The position numbers and the translations under genes are program-made. A stretch of 22,014 nt of DNA, from IMG/VR virus record IMGVR_UViG_3300035034_002232, positions 1 to 22,014 of that record. One strand, given 5' to 3'. Under the pieces are notes generated by a model. The model did not search any database. It saw only the letters and a program-made list of their open reading frames with translations, and had not been told where the DNA came from. Shown piece after piece: positions 13,455 to 21,775 of this stretch. Each line of letters begins with the position of its first letter. Position 1 is the first letter of the stretch. This stretch comes from a virus.

Positions 13455-15287
13455 ATGATTATTGCAGAACTAGTCTCGATGCTCTCCTTTCAACAGGATG
13501 AGAAGTCAAAGAAAAAGGTTGATAACACCTTGGATGGCTTTACTTCGTCTGTGAAAGGATTGAAAACTGCGGTTGCAGGCTTCGTGGCAGCAATGGTGAC
13601 GGGTCACGTAGCCCAACAGGTTAATCAGGTTGCCCAACAAGCAGCAGGCTTTGTACGGACCTCTCAGGCGGTAGGGTTAACAACAGATGCGGTTCAAGAA
13701 CTAACCTTTGCTTTCACCAGATCTGGTGTGGAAGCTGACGAGCTACGAAATGTGATGTCTCAGATCACTTTGACTTCCAAAGAAGCTGCGGAAGGAAGTG
13801 AAGATCTGGTCAAAACATATCGCAACCTTGGGATCTCGGTTAGTGATCTGAAAAAGATGGATCCCGATGAGACATTCATGGCAGTCGCAGAAGGTATGCG
13901 TAACATGGACGATCAGCAAGACCAGTTACGAGCAGGTATGAGACTCTTTGGAGAGGATATGGCAGCAAGACTTATGCCTGTCCTCTTAGAAGGTCGAGAA
14001 GGGTTAGAAGAGATACGAAATAGAGCCAATGAACTTGGTATCGTTTTTGACAATGACCAGTTGCAGAATGCCTTACAATATTCAGAGACGATGAAGGAGA
14101 CGGGAGAGGCTGCTAATGCTATCAAGACAGCCTTTGTGCTTAACCTTCTACCTTCTTTAACAGAAGTAGGTAAAGAGACAACTACCTGGATACTGGCCAA
14201 CAGGGAGTTCATTGAAAGTGGAATGGAAAAGGTAGTAGATGCTCTAGCTTTCGCTTTCCGTATGCTAATCGCTTCTGTGAGAGTAGGAAATATGCTCTTT
14301 CAGGAAATGGTAGAGTTTGCGGGTGGAGCTAATAATGCTTTTAAGATGTTGGCTTTCACCATTGCTGCCATTGCGTTCGCCAAACTCATCATGGGGATAC
14401 AGGCATTAGGAACTGCGGGCCTCATCGCATGGATGAAAATGCTGGCACCTATCGTCCTCTTAGCAGCGGGTATCCTAGGTATCCTCCTAGTGGTAGAAGA
14501 CTTCTTAGCTTTTATGGATGGAGAAGGTTCTCTATTAGGAGACATCTTCGGAGACAGTTCTGGTGATATCGCACATGCGACTTCTTTGGTAGGCGCTTTT
14601 ATTACTGCTATCATTGTACTCATTGGTGTTGTCATAGGTTGGCCGGTAGCCTTGGCAGTTGCTATTGCTACTCTCATTGGACTCGTCTGGAAAAACTGGG
14701 ATGAGATCAAGCAAGCAACCAATATGTTTTTAGAGTGGATGTCCTCAGCCATAACAGGTGCTTTCGATTCCTTTGTGGCAGCTATCTCCAGACTAGGAAA
14801 CTCTATATGGAATCCTATCAGAAATGGCTTCGTTGCCATGATCGATTTCATTATGAATCTGTGGGATGCTTTGGTTGGTGATTTCTCCAATGGAGTGTCT
14901 GAGATTACAGGAGCCATAGGAGACACCGTAGAAGGAGCTAAAAACTTGGTCAACAGGTTACCCGGTGTTCAAATCAACAGTCCAAATCGAGAAGAAGGGC
15001 TGATCCCGCATATCATGGGAGATGGTGGGGATATCGTAGCCGCAGGAATAGGTGGTGGTGCTCAAGGTCCTCAGATCGATATGACAAGGGAAAGGCACAA
15101 AAGCGAGAACCAGAGGCCAGTAGACCAATCCATACGCATCGATAGTGATATCACTATCGAAGGGTCTAACCTCTCACAAGAAGAGCTGAGAATGGCAGTC
15201 AGTGAAGGTCTTATTGGAGCCTCAGATCTTCTCAAATCCTATAATGATATGGATATTACAACTGATAATCAAACTGAGGATCTATAA
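13455..15287 (+). CDS. Tape measure protein
   Basis: 610 aa, the longest gene. It sets tail length and is injected with the DNA. The N-terminus (ELVSMLSFQQDEKSKKKVDN, then LDGFTSSVKGLKTAVAGF) is typical of tape measures of small contractile phages. Long helical, Ala/Glu/Gln-rich stretches follow. Two hydrophobic blocks (about 295-345 and 378-412) could insert in the host membrane. The C-terminus is polar and Gly-rich. At about 0.15 nm per residue the tail would be near 90 nm. The gene starts six bases after the chaperone extension ends. No lysozyme or peptidase domain is visible. Confidence 0.93.
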   Translation: MIIAELVSMLSFQQDEKSKKKVDNTLDGFTSSVKGLKTAVAGFVAAMVTGHVAQQVNQVAQQAAGFVRTSQAVGLTTDAVQELTFAFTRSGVEADELRNVMSQITLTSKEAAEGSEDLVKTYRNLGISVSDLKKMDPDETFMAVAEGMRNMDDQQDQLRAGMRLFGEDMAARLMPVLLEGREGLEEIRNRANELGIVFDNDQLQNALQYSETMKETGEAANAIKTAFVLNLLPSLTEVGKETTTWILANREFIESGMEKVVDALAFAFRMLIASVRVGNMLFQEMVEFAGGANNAFKMLAFTIAAIAFAKLIMGIQALGTAGLIAWMKMLAPIVLLAAGILGILLVVEDFLAFMDGEGSLLGDIFGDSSGDIAHATSLVGAFITAIIVLIGVVIGWPVALAVAIATLIGLVWKNWDEIKQATNMFLEWMSSAITGAFDSFVAAISRLGNSIWNPIRNGFVAMIDFIMNLWDALVGDFSNGVSEITGAIGDTVEGAKNLVNRLPGVQINSPNREEGLIPHIMGDGGDIVAAGIGGGAQGPQIDMTRERHKSENQRPVDQSIRIDSDITIEGSNLSQEELRMAVSEGLIGASDLLKSYNDMDITTDNQTEDL

Positions 15288-15289
15288 TA

Positions 15290-15889
15290 ATGACTAGTGT
15301 AACGTTTTTGAAACCAAGAAGAAATCACGGTCCCGAGATCGTCCGTCAAGAAGATGGTCTGGTTCTCCTCACTGCTGATATAGCAGTAGAAGAAGTGCAT
15401 GAGATCACCGCCGAAACAACCGATCATCCAGTAGAATCTTTAGGTAATATCACCGATCATATTCAGACCAGACCTAGAACCCTTAGAATGAGTCTTATCT
15501 TCTCTGCTACTCCTATCAATAAGAGACTTCGGGAAGTGGGGAGAGTAGATAAGGTTCACCAACTGTTTTTGCAGCTAATGGAAGACAGACTACCTGTTAA
15601 TATAGCAACGTCCTTAGAGTTTTATAGGAACATGGCTCTCACCAGATACAGCGTCAATAAAGATGCAGATACGGGACAGATGTTAAGTGTAGATCTGGAC
15701 TTCAAACAAGTGAGAGTAGCGAGCTCAAGCACCGTTCCTATTCCACCTGAACTTTTGGCTTCTACTTTCGCAGGGAGTGGTCAGAGTGAAGAAAACGTAG
15801 GAACACAATCAACCGAGGATCTAAGTGATGCTAATGCAGAAGGTTCAAACACTGTATTACAAGGTCTGTTTGGAATCGGAAGGAGATAA
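15290..15889 (+). CDS. Dit-like baseplate/tail-tip protein
   Basis: 199 aa. Residues about 35-70 (VHEITAETTDHPVESLGNIT and DHIQTRPRTLRMSLIFSATP) match the start of Dit-like tail proteins, where a strand carrying 'dHPVe.g..itDHi...P..l...g.is' forms part of the ring joining tube and hub. The following segment (HQLFLQLMEDRLPVNIATSL) is the usual 'l..l.....pv.v.T.l..y.nmvi' part. The C-terminal 50 residues are polar and low in structure. It starts two bases after the tape measure stop. Confidence 0.8.
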   Translation: MTSVTFLKPRRNHGPEIVRQEDGLVLLTADIAVEEVHEITAETTDHPVESLGNITDHIQTRPRTLRMSLIFSATPINKRLREVGRVDKVHQLFLQLMEDRLPVNIATSLEFYRNMALTRYSVNKDADTGQMLSVDLDFKQVRVASSSTVPIPPELLASTFAGSGQSEENVGTQSTEDLSDANAEGSNTVLQGLFGIGRR

Positions 15890-15898
15890 GAGAGGATC

Positions 15899-16294
15899 AT
15901 GACTATTATGAAGGCAACAAGACCTGTAAAAATACCTATTTACCCGAACCGAGTTACCTATAAGAGTCCTATCATCATAGGCTCTACTAGATATATGTTC
16001 CGTTTTCGTTATGTCCGCAGAAGTGATCGGTGGCATTTCGACATCGAAACCATGAATGGAGAGCCTATTGTAAGAGGCATTAGAATCGTAACAGGATGGC
16101 CTCTACTTGCTCCTTATGGTGACAACCGTTTACCAGGGAACAAAAATGAGGGAGAGATCATCTGCTATAGGACCGATGGTTCTAAAGAAGATCCAGGTCT
16201 TCAAGACTTTGGAAAGAATGCCATGCTTGTTTATTTCCCTGACGGAATCCCCTCTAAAGTTCCTGACCCTCCTCTTATCTTTGAGATCATATAA
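15899..16294 (+). CDS. Baseplate plug protein (Pam3 plug-like)
   Basis: 131 aa and beta-rich. IIIGSTRYMFRFRYVRRSDR followed by WHFDIETMNGEPIVRGIRIV, and the later WPLLAP and LPG, form the pattern of the small 'phage baseplate plug' family described in the cyanophage Pam3 and widely found next to hub genes. It would close the tube end at the hub. It lies nine bases after the Dit-like gene and two bases before the hub gene. The family call is by pattern, so moderately sure. Confidence 0.72.
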   Translation: MTIMKATRPVKIPIYPNRVTYKSPIIIGSTRYMFRFRYVRRSDRWHFDIETMNGEPIVRGIRIVTGWPLLAPYGDNRLPGNKNEGEIICYRTDGSKEDPGLQDFGKNAMLVYFPDGIPSKVPDPPLIFEII

Positions 16295-16296
16295 GA

Positions 16297-17172
16297 ATGT
16301 CCAATCTATTTAACAGAAATGTCTACTTTGCTTTTGGTTCGCCCGGAGAAACTGGAACAGAAGTACGTGGATTGCGAGTGTCTTTTGACATTCACAAAAA
16401 CGACGATCGAAGTCCTAATAATGGAACGATTAAGATTTATGGTCTGTCTTTGGACACTGTAGCTCAAATGCAAAGTGGTGGTGGTAATAATAATAATAGC
16501 CAGAAGACGATCTTGTTATATGCAGGCTATGGTGATCAGGCTTCTCTACTTTTCGTAGGGGATATCATGAAAGCCAAAGTTGAGAAGGAAGGTCCTGAAA
16601 GGATCACTACCCTCGAAAGTGGTGATGGTCAAACAGCTACTAGTGGTGCCCGACATACCAAAAGTTATGGTCAGGGAGCTTCCACTTCGGATATTTTAGG
16701 GGATCTTGCAGGAAGTATGGCAGGTTTCTTGGGACAAGATCAGGAAGCAGTCTCAAAAAGGGTAACAAGCAAGGCAGATGAGTTCTTACCTTCTCAGGTC
16801 AGTGAGTACCCCCGAGGTCTAGCAGTTTCAGGGCCATCCTCTCAGAGCCTCCAGAGGGTGTGTGTTGCCAACAAGCTAGACTGGATGATCATAGATGGAC
16901 AGATCGAGATTGTACCAGAGGGTGATGGTGCTCTCAGTGAGGAGGCTCATTTCCTCAGTCCGGACACAGGTCTTATTGGAAGCCCTACATGGACCGATGA
17001 TGGAAGGTTGGAAGCAACCACACTTCTCAGAGCAGATATCAGACCCCGATCCATTGTGAGAATCGAAAGCAGAGACTTTATCGGCGTTGCTCTTGTCAGA
17101 AGTGTGCAACACAAGGGCGACTCGGGCTATGAAAAAGACTTTTACTCTATACTCCAGATGACAGAACTCTAA
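16297..17172 (+). CDS. Baseplate hub protein (gp27/gpD-like)
   Basis: 291 aa. The opening GTEVRGLRVSFDIHKNDDRS with PNNGTIKIYGLS is the standard first strand pair of phage hub proteins, followed by TILLYAGYGDQASLLFVGDI. The later SLQRVCVANKLDWMIIDGQI resembles the second hub beta-barrel. It should form the trimer that links tube and spike. A triplet repeat (16477-16497) inserts GGGNNNN into a loop before the TILLYAGY strand. It sits between the plug and spike genes, as expected. Confidence 0.82.
   Translation: MSNLFNRNVYFAFGSPGETGTEVRGLRVSFDIHKNDDRSPNNGTIKIYGLSLDTVAQMQSGGGNNNNSQKTILLYAGYGDQASLLFVGDIMKAKVEKEGPERITTLESGDGQTATSGARHTKSYGQGASTSDILGDLAGSMAGFLGQDQEAVSKRVTSKADEFLPSQVSEYPRGLAVSGPSSQSLQRVCVANKLDWMIIDGQIEIVPEGDGALSEEAHFLSPDTGLIGSPTWTDDGRLEATTLLRADIRPRSIVRIESRDFIGVALVRSVQHKGDSGYEKDFYSILQMTEL
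16477..16497 (+). repeat. (GGT)3(AAT)4 codon run in the hub gene
   Basis: Three GGT and four AAT triplets encode GGGNNNN in a probable surface loop. It is in frame and so length change would be tolerated. Confidence 0.8.
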
Positions 17173-17190
17173 TAGGAACTCATTAAGACG

Positions 17191-17871
17191 ATGACAAAAC
17201 CCAATCGAAATATAACCCTGACGGAAGTGATCCGGAAAGGAGTAGAAGAGGGCCTAACAAAGGTACACACTACTCTCATTGCCAAGGTCCTTTCTTATGA
17301 TGATACTAAGACTACGGTTAACGTACAACCCGTACTCAAAGAGAGGTTAGGTCAAAACGACTATGAACCTTTCCCTGTCCTACAAGGCATTCCCTTTGTG
17401 TTTCAAAGATGGGGAACCTTCGTGATCAAAGCCAGACCAGTAGTAGGTCAAGAAGTGTTGCTTCATATCCATGAAAGGTCATTGGACGAAGTGTTGACAT
17501 CATCTCAACGAGAGAAGATCAAACCTAGAGATCCCCGAGCCTTCAACCTCACTGATGCTATTGCTACCCATGCTCCTAGCAGATATTCAGAAGCAGAAGG
17601 CGTTCCCGAAGGTGAGCTTCATATCGGACAAGAAGATGGTAATGTTGCTATCATTATTAAGGATGACGAAGTTCGCTTGGGTGCAAATGCAAGTGATGGT
17701 GTTGCTAATGGAAGCACAGTAGACACTAACTTCTCAAATATCGACGCCAGACTAAGTATAAACGAGACGTTTTTACAGTCTGTAGCTACCTTGCTTGCGA
17801 TTCCCTATACGGCAGCACCCGTTGCAGGACCTAATGGAACCGAATCGAACCTCATCAAAGTAGAGGACTAA
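17191..17871 (+). CDS. Membrane-puncturing spike (Gp138 N-terminal family)
   Basis: 226 aa. The N-terminal domain (HTTLIAKVLSYDDTKTTVNV, then VQPVLKERLGQ and the later GQEVLLHIHERSLDEVL) follows the Gp138_N OB-fold pattern, in which 'PVk.GD.gll.f.eRsld' is diagnostic. The middle (ELHIGQEDGNVAIIIKDDEV) looks like the beta-helix needle stem. The C-terminal Ala/Pro-rich end would be the tip region. No lysozyme domain is present. It follows the hub gene by 18 bases. Confidence 0.83.
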   Translation: MTKPNRNITLTEVIRKGVEEGLTKVHTTLIAKVLSYDDTKTTVNVQPVLKERLGQNDYEPFPVLQGIPFVFQRWGTFVIKARPVVGQEVLLHIHERSLDEVLTSSQREKIKPRDPRAFNLTDAIATHAPSRYSEAEGVPEGELHIGQEDGNVAIIIKDDEVRLGANASDGVANGSTVDTNFSNIDARLSINETFLQSVATLLAIPYTAAPVAGPNGTESNLIKVED

Positions 17872-17878
17872 GACCATT

Positions 17879-18301
17879 ATGAAAGACATTGCACTTACTA
17901 TCAGTACTAATGATCTGGACCTATCCAAAGCTAAGATGAGTCTATTAGAAGGAACCGATCTTATCAAACAGAAGATAAAGGTGAGACTACTTACCTTTGA
18001 GAACGAGCATTTTCTTTTTCAGGGAGAAGGCTTGCCCTACCTGGATAGCATCCTCATCAAAAACCCTGACATCTCAGAGATAGCAAATCTCTTCTCTGCT
18101 ACCCTCCTAGAAACAGAAGGCGTTCGCAGGATCGTGGACCTGGTTACAGACTATACTCCTGGACTGAGAACACTTGCTATCACCTTTACAATAGAGACTG
18201 AAGGAAGGGGAGGAGGAGGAGGACAAACTACTATTACAGATTCTTACGATCTTAACCTGAGCGCAGGGGAAGATCTCCTACTTAGAGGAGCGCAACTATA
18301 A
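17879..18301 (+). CDS. Baseplate wedge protein (gp25/DUF2634-like)
   Basis: 140 aa. The pattern LLEGTDLIKQKIKVRLLTFE, then LFQGEGLPYLDSILIKNPDI and the closing LLETEGVRRIVDL, corresponds to gp25-like/DUF2634 wedge proteins ('G...v.Q.l..rL.T..GE...d...G.py...il.k...'). It would sit at the base of the sheath and start its assembly. A (GGA)5 run gives a glycine stretch near residue 111. The stop overlaps the next start by one base (TAATG), so translation is coupled. Confidence 0.8.
   Translation: MKDIALTISTNDLDLSKAKMSLLEGTDLIKQKIKVRLLTFENEHFLFQGEGLPYLDSILIKNPDISEIANLFSATLLETEGVRRIVDLVTDYTPGLRTLAITFTIETEGRGGGGGQTTITDSYDLNLSAGEDLLLRGAQL
18209..18223 (+). repeat. (GGA)5 codon run in the wedge gene
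   Basis: Five GGA triplets encode five glycines between two beta-strand-like segments. Confidence 0.85.
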
Positions 18302-19488
18302 TGAGTAATCACCAGTTTGGTCTTAGTAACACAGGGTTTCGACCCAAGCGTCTTAATGATATCAGAACAGAAGTAGAAAACGCACTCAAGGATACCTTTG
18401 GTGACGACTTTCAGCTTGGATCTGATTCCGTAGCGATTCAGTTGGTTATGCCCGCAATGGCACAGCTATCTCAGGTATGGGAAGGTATGGAGCAAGTATA
18501 TAATAGCTTCTCACCCGACCAGGCAACCGGAGAGGCACTTGTAAACCTTGCGAGGGTCGTAGGTCTTAGTGGAAGGCTAGGGTCTTCACCAAGCACAGGG
18601 AGCGTTACCTTGACAGGTGATCCTAATGTCATCGTACCTTCTGGAACTGTATTTGAGAATACCACCACCGAAGATACCTTTGTGATGACCGAGCAAGGGA
18701 TTTTCCCTAGTGATGGATCCGATATTATAGTAGCTATCAGATCTCAAGAAGATGGCCCTATTCAAGCTGAGGTTGGAAGCATTGATCAGATCTTGACACC
18801 AATAGCAGGGTTGGATTCAGTAAGGAATGATACCACTTTGAGCGTGGGGAGACTACGAGAAAGTGACAGCGAACTACGGCTGAGAAGAGAGCAGTCTCTT
18901 TTCATTGGAGGTAAGTCCGTTGACTTGGCCATGAGAGCAGAGCTTCTGGAAACACAGGGAGTAACACAGGCGGTGGTAATAAGCAACAGAACCAATGAAA
19001 TAGATGCTAATGGTCTGGATCCTGGATTCATGGCGATTCTTTATCCGGTATCTTCGGATACGGACTATGTAGAAGGCATTGCTTCTACTGTTTTCAGGGC
19101 ACAACCCGCAGGCATTGAAAGTCAAGGCGATCAAGAAGTTCTGGTAGAAGACGAAGAAGGTCGAGAACAGAGCGTTTTCTTCCAGTTTGCTGTCGAACAG
19201 GGCGTAAGTGTTGTGGTTGATCTGGAAGTGGACCGTAACTATCCCAAGGGAGGTGGTGATACTTTGGTACAGGAAGTGATCAAAGGAGTTCTAGAAGATC
19301 AGAGAATCGGACAGGACGTGAGATTCCTACCTTATGCAAGTGCTATACAGCAACAGATAGAAGGCGTTATCTCGATTGATATCACCTTTGAAAACACAAC
19401 TGATCCCGAAATCGGTGGTTCGCTTAGTATCGACTTCAATGAGATCGCTATTCCAGACACTATTACCATTACAAGTGTGAGGATATGA
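18301..19488 (+). CDS. Baseplate J-like protein
   Basis: 395 aa, wedge component homologous to P2 gpJ/Mu gp47. The N-terminus (RPKRLNDIRTEVENALKDTF, then GSDSVAIQLV) and the segment FSPDQATGEALVNLARVVGL are classic for the family. The GSVTLTGDPNVIVPSGTVFE strand leads into the conserved central domain, and LRESDSELRLRREQSL marks its helical part. The length is typical. It is co-translated with the gp25-like gene upstream and followed after four bases by the next baseplate gene. Confidence 0.92.
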   Translation: MSNHQFGLSNTGFRPKRLNDIRTEVENALKDTFGDDFQLGSDSVAIQLVMPAMAQLSQVWEGMEQVYNSFSPDQATGEALVNLARVVGLSGRLGSSPSTGSVTLTGDPNVIVPSGTVFENTTTEDTFVMTEQGIFPSDGSDIIVAIRSQEDGPIQAEVGSIDQILTPIAGLDSVRNDTTLSVGRLRESDSELRLRREQSLFIGGKSVDLAMRAELLETQGVTQAVVISNRTNEIDANGLDPGFMAILYPVSSDTDYVEGIASTVFRAQPAGIESQGDQEVLVEDEEGREQSVFFQFAVEQGVSVVVDLEVDRNYPKGGGDTLVQEVIKGVLEDQRIGQDVRFLPYASAIQQQIEGVISIDITFENTTDPEIGGSLSIDFNEIAIPDTITITSVRI

Positions 19489-19492
19489 GATC

Positions 19493-20143
19493 ATGAATAA
19501 TAATGATAATAATAATGATGATGATGATGACCAAAACCAATCCCATGATAGAGACAACCTGAGACTGGAGACAGATCATGTTCAAAAGGGGCTTGATCTT
19601 TTATTAGGACAGTTTCAAGAGTCTACTTCCATTCGAGAGATCAATCGTATCCTTCTGGAGCAAGTACAAGAAGCAGAGGATACCATGTTTGACCTCTTTG
19701 TGTCCCGACCCTTGGATCTGGCAACTGGAGATAGTTTAGATATGTATGGTCAAGTGGTTGGAGAGCGACTAGGTACCTTAGATGATAAGACCTATCGTTC
19801 TTTCATCCGTGCTCGTATCCTATCCAACTTCGCACAAGGTGATATCGACAAGATCATCACCATTGTTAGAATCTATGTAGATGCAAGGAGAGTAGATTAC
19901 TTTCCGATGTACCCCCGAGCCTACTCCCTCACTTATGAAGTGGATATAGAGGCTACTGAGGACCAGAGACAGCGTATTAGAGATAGGATCGAACTCATCT
20001 CGCCGTCAGGAGTTGGAGTTCGCGTTCAAGAGGCGCTAACAGACCGAACCATGCGCTTTGGAGATGATCCGTCACTTGAAGGAGGAGGAGGAGGATGGGG
20101 TATTTCCGAGTTTTCAAGGCATATCAAGAAATATGATGATTAA
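19493..20143 (+). CDS. Baseplate/tail protein (DUF2612 or tail protein I-like)
   Basis: 216 aa. The block SRPLDLATGDSLDMYGQVVG, then ERLGTLDDKTYRSFIRARIL and NFAQGDIDKI, matches the 'LdtAvG.qLD..G..vG..R.g.sD..yR..i..ri..N.s.Gt...i' pattern of DUF2612 and similar wedge-end proteins that connect the baseplate to fibres. The first 14 residues are an Asn/Asp run coded by AAT/GAT triplets, unlike the rest of the protein. A second repeat, (GGA)5, lies near the C-terminus. It starts four bases after the J gene. Confidence 0.8.
   Translation: MNNNDNNNDDDDDQNQSHDRDNLRLETDHVQKGLDLLLGQFQESTSIREINRILLEQVQEAEDTMFDLFVSRPLDLATGDSLDMYGQVVGERLGTLDDKTYRSFIRARILSNFAQGDIDKIITIVRIYVDARRVDYFPMYPRAYSLTYEVDIEATEDQRQRIRDRIELISPSGVGVRVQEALTDRTMRFGDDPSLEGGGGGWGISEFSRHIKKYDD
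19496..19531 (+). repeat. AAT/GAT triplet run at the start of the DUF2612-like gene
   Basis: Twelve successive AAT or GAT/GAC triplets encode NNNDNNNDDDDD directly after the start Met. It is the longest such run in the window. Confidence 0.9.
20081..20095 (+). repeat. (GGA)5 codon run in the DUF2612-like gene
   Basis: Five GGA triplets encode five glycines before the C-terminal Trp. Confidence 0.85.
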
Positions 20144-20180
20144 TCATAACACAACAAACTCACACTGAGAGAAGATTATT

Positions 20181-21059
20181 ATGGCTACAAAACCAGACGT
20201 TATGCCCGCATGGGCGACCGATGACAACGAAGCAGAACTGGAACAACCAGCTTCTGGTTTGGTCACCAGAGGATTCAGAACAGGTGAACCCGCAGATCCG
20301 GGCATCTGGAACTGGTTAAAGAAGAAAGTCTGTGAATGGTTAGACTATTTTGAGCAAACCACAGACGAACTGGACACAAAAATAGACGATGAGATAGATG
20401 GAGTTAACACTACCATAGACGATCATGAACATGATGGAACTCCTATTGCTAAGGTCAACTTCTCGGATCACCTAGACTATGGTGAAAACGGTCTAATGAA
20501 AGTGACAAGTGATGACCTAGTAGGACATACGATCCGGTACGAGAGCGTAGACGGAAGCGTCCCTATAATATTTAGTGTAGAGGGAAGAGTGGAAGCAGAA
20601 GGTTCTCTTTGGGGACAGTACGTACATATAACACAAGAGGTAGCTCCATCTACCCCTTGGGATACCTTAGGACAAGTAAACCTGATCAAAGCCTTTGCTG
20701 ATGTCGATTTCATTTACGATGCGAGCGAACCCAATGACTGGAGGGCAGAGTTTAATGCTAGTCTAGGCATTGATGAAGCTTCGTCGGGAGCGACTGCAAG
20801 TGGTGTTACCTTCACTCTCTTAGGAACCGTAGGAGGATCCGAGTTTTGGGAACCTACCTTCTCTCTTTGCAATGCTTCTACCCTACAGGATTATGAAGTG
20901 ATCTGGAAAGGAGGACAGGTAGGAGGAGGTACGGCCACAAATCCTCATATCATTGCAGGAACTCCTCGTATCTTTGATGAGATGACAGGTACATGGGATA
21001 ACTACATACCAAACGGTACTTCAGGACGGTTTTTCAATGTCCGTCTAATCGTACTATAA
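20181..21059 (+). CDS. Tail fibre-like protein
   Basis: 292 aa. The N-terminus resembles the baseplate-attachment region of many tail fibres: MPAWATDDNEAELEQPASGL, then TRGFRTGEPADPGIWNWLKK and EWLDYFEQ. A short acidic coiled-coil-like stretch (TTDELDTKIDDEIDGVNTTI) follows at about 58-77, next to an HEHDGTPI turn often found in phage fibres. The rest is beta-rich with Gly, Thr and Trp and is not recognised; it may carry receptor binding. The weak GAGAGAAG is the only ribosome site. It begins the fibre region, 37 bases after the last baseplate gene. Confidence 0.7.
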   Translation: MATKPDVMPAWATDDNEAELEQPASGLVTRGFRTGEPADPGIWNWLKKKVCEWLDYFEQTTDELDTKIDDEIDGVNTTIDDHEHDGTPIAKVNFSDHLDYGENGLMKVTSDDLVGHTIRYESVDGSVPIIFSVEGRVEAEGSLWGQYVHITQEVAPSTPWDTLGQVNLIKAFADVDFIYDASEPNDWRAEFNASLGIDEASSGATASGVTFTLLGTVGGSEFWEPTFSLCNASTLQDYEVIWKGGQVGGGTATNPHIIAGTPRIFDEMTGTWDNYIPNGTSGRFFNVRLIVL

Positions 21060-21085
21060 AGCTAACTTACAAGGAGACATGAACA

Positions 21086-21754
21086 ATGACAGTTACAACA
21101 CTACAAATGCGAGAAGGTCAGGTTTATAGCCTTGGTCAAAAACTCGACTGGAAAGAACAAATAGGTTCCGAGGGAGTTCCCGGACTCAGTGGAGAAGGAG
21201 TGACCATAGGTCGAAAGACTGTGATTGCAGCCTATGCCATTCAACCTAGAATAAATATCGCCTATAAGACGGTAAAGTTTAGAGTAGATGCTTTGAACAT
21301 AGGAGATAATATTACCTATTCAATAGACGGAGCAGTTGCTACCTCTTATGTGGTAGGTTCTACGGATATGGACTTGGAACTAGCCTCGCTCACAGACAGT
21401 ATTACATCCTCTCTTAGTTTGGATGTTACCGCTTCCTATGAAGGATCAGAGGTAGTAGTAACTGGAAACACTTCTGACTCTTATACGTTTTCTATCACTT
21501 TCGAGGATGATAACGAAGGTGAGGTCACTCACGAGGATGCGGATTCATGTGATTTTCGTATCTATCTCAGACCCCCCTTGTCCTCTTCTAACAATCGTTG
21601 GAACCTTGTCAATGGTGGTCAAGGATCGGTAGAGTTTCGCGGCCTTACAGACCGTTTGATTACGTCAGGTTATGACCAGATGTACATCGAAGTCTATAAC
21701 AAAGATGATGCGTCCAAAAATGTAACGGTTTTCATCGCACCTGCATCTCTTTAA
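21086..21754 (+). CDS. Hypothetical beta-rich protein of the fibre region (222 aa)
   Basis: Not recognised. The sequence alternates polar and hydrophobic residues throughout, as in beta-sandwich proteins, for example TVKFRVDALNIGDNITYSID and SYEGSEVVVTGNTSDSYTFS. The first 40 residues lack strong structure. No signal peptide, coiled coil or cysteine pair is seen. The start has AAGGAG at 21071-21076, nine bases upstream. It lies between a fibre-like gene and a coiled-coil-prone gene, so it may be a fibre subunit, a virion decoration or a host-binding accessory; these cannot be told apart here. Confidence 0.65.
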   Translation: MTVTTLQMREGQVYSLGQKLDWKEQIGSEGVPGLSGEGVTIGRKTVIAAYAIQPRINIAYKTVKFRVDALNIGDNITYSIDGAVATSYVVGSTDMDLELASLTDSITSSLSLDVTASYEGSEVVVTGNTSDSYTFSITFEDDNEGEVTHEDADSCDFRIYLRPPLSSSNNRWNLVNGGQGSVEFRGLTDRLITSGYDQMYIEVYNKDDASKNVTVFIAPASL

Positions 21755-21775
21755 TGAGAAAGGAAGACTAGAATA

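Noticed and set aside
14300-14953. 217-aa open frame on the minus strand inside the tape measure gene
   Set aside because: It is antisense to a clear gene, has no ribosome site or domain, and arises from the Ala/Ile-rich codon pattern of the plus strand.
16107-16313. 68-aa plus-strand frame overlapping the plug gene
   Set aside because: It is a frame shadow inside the plug gene with no independent start signal.
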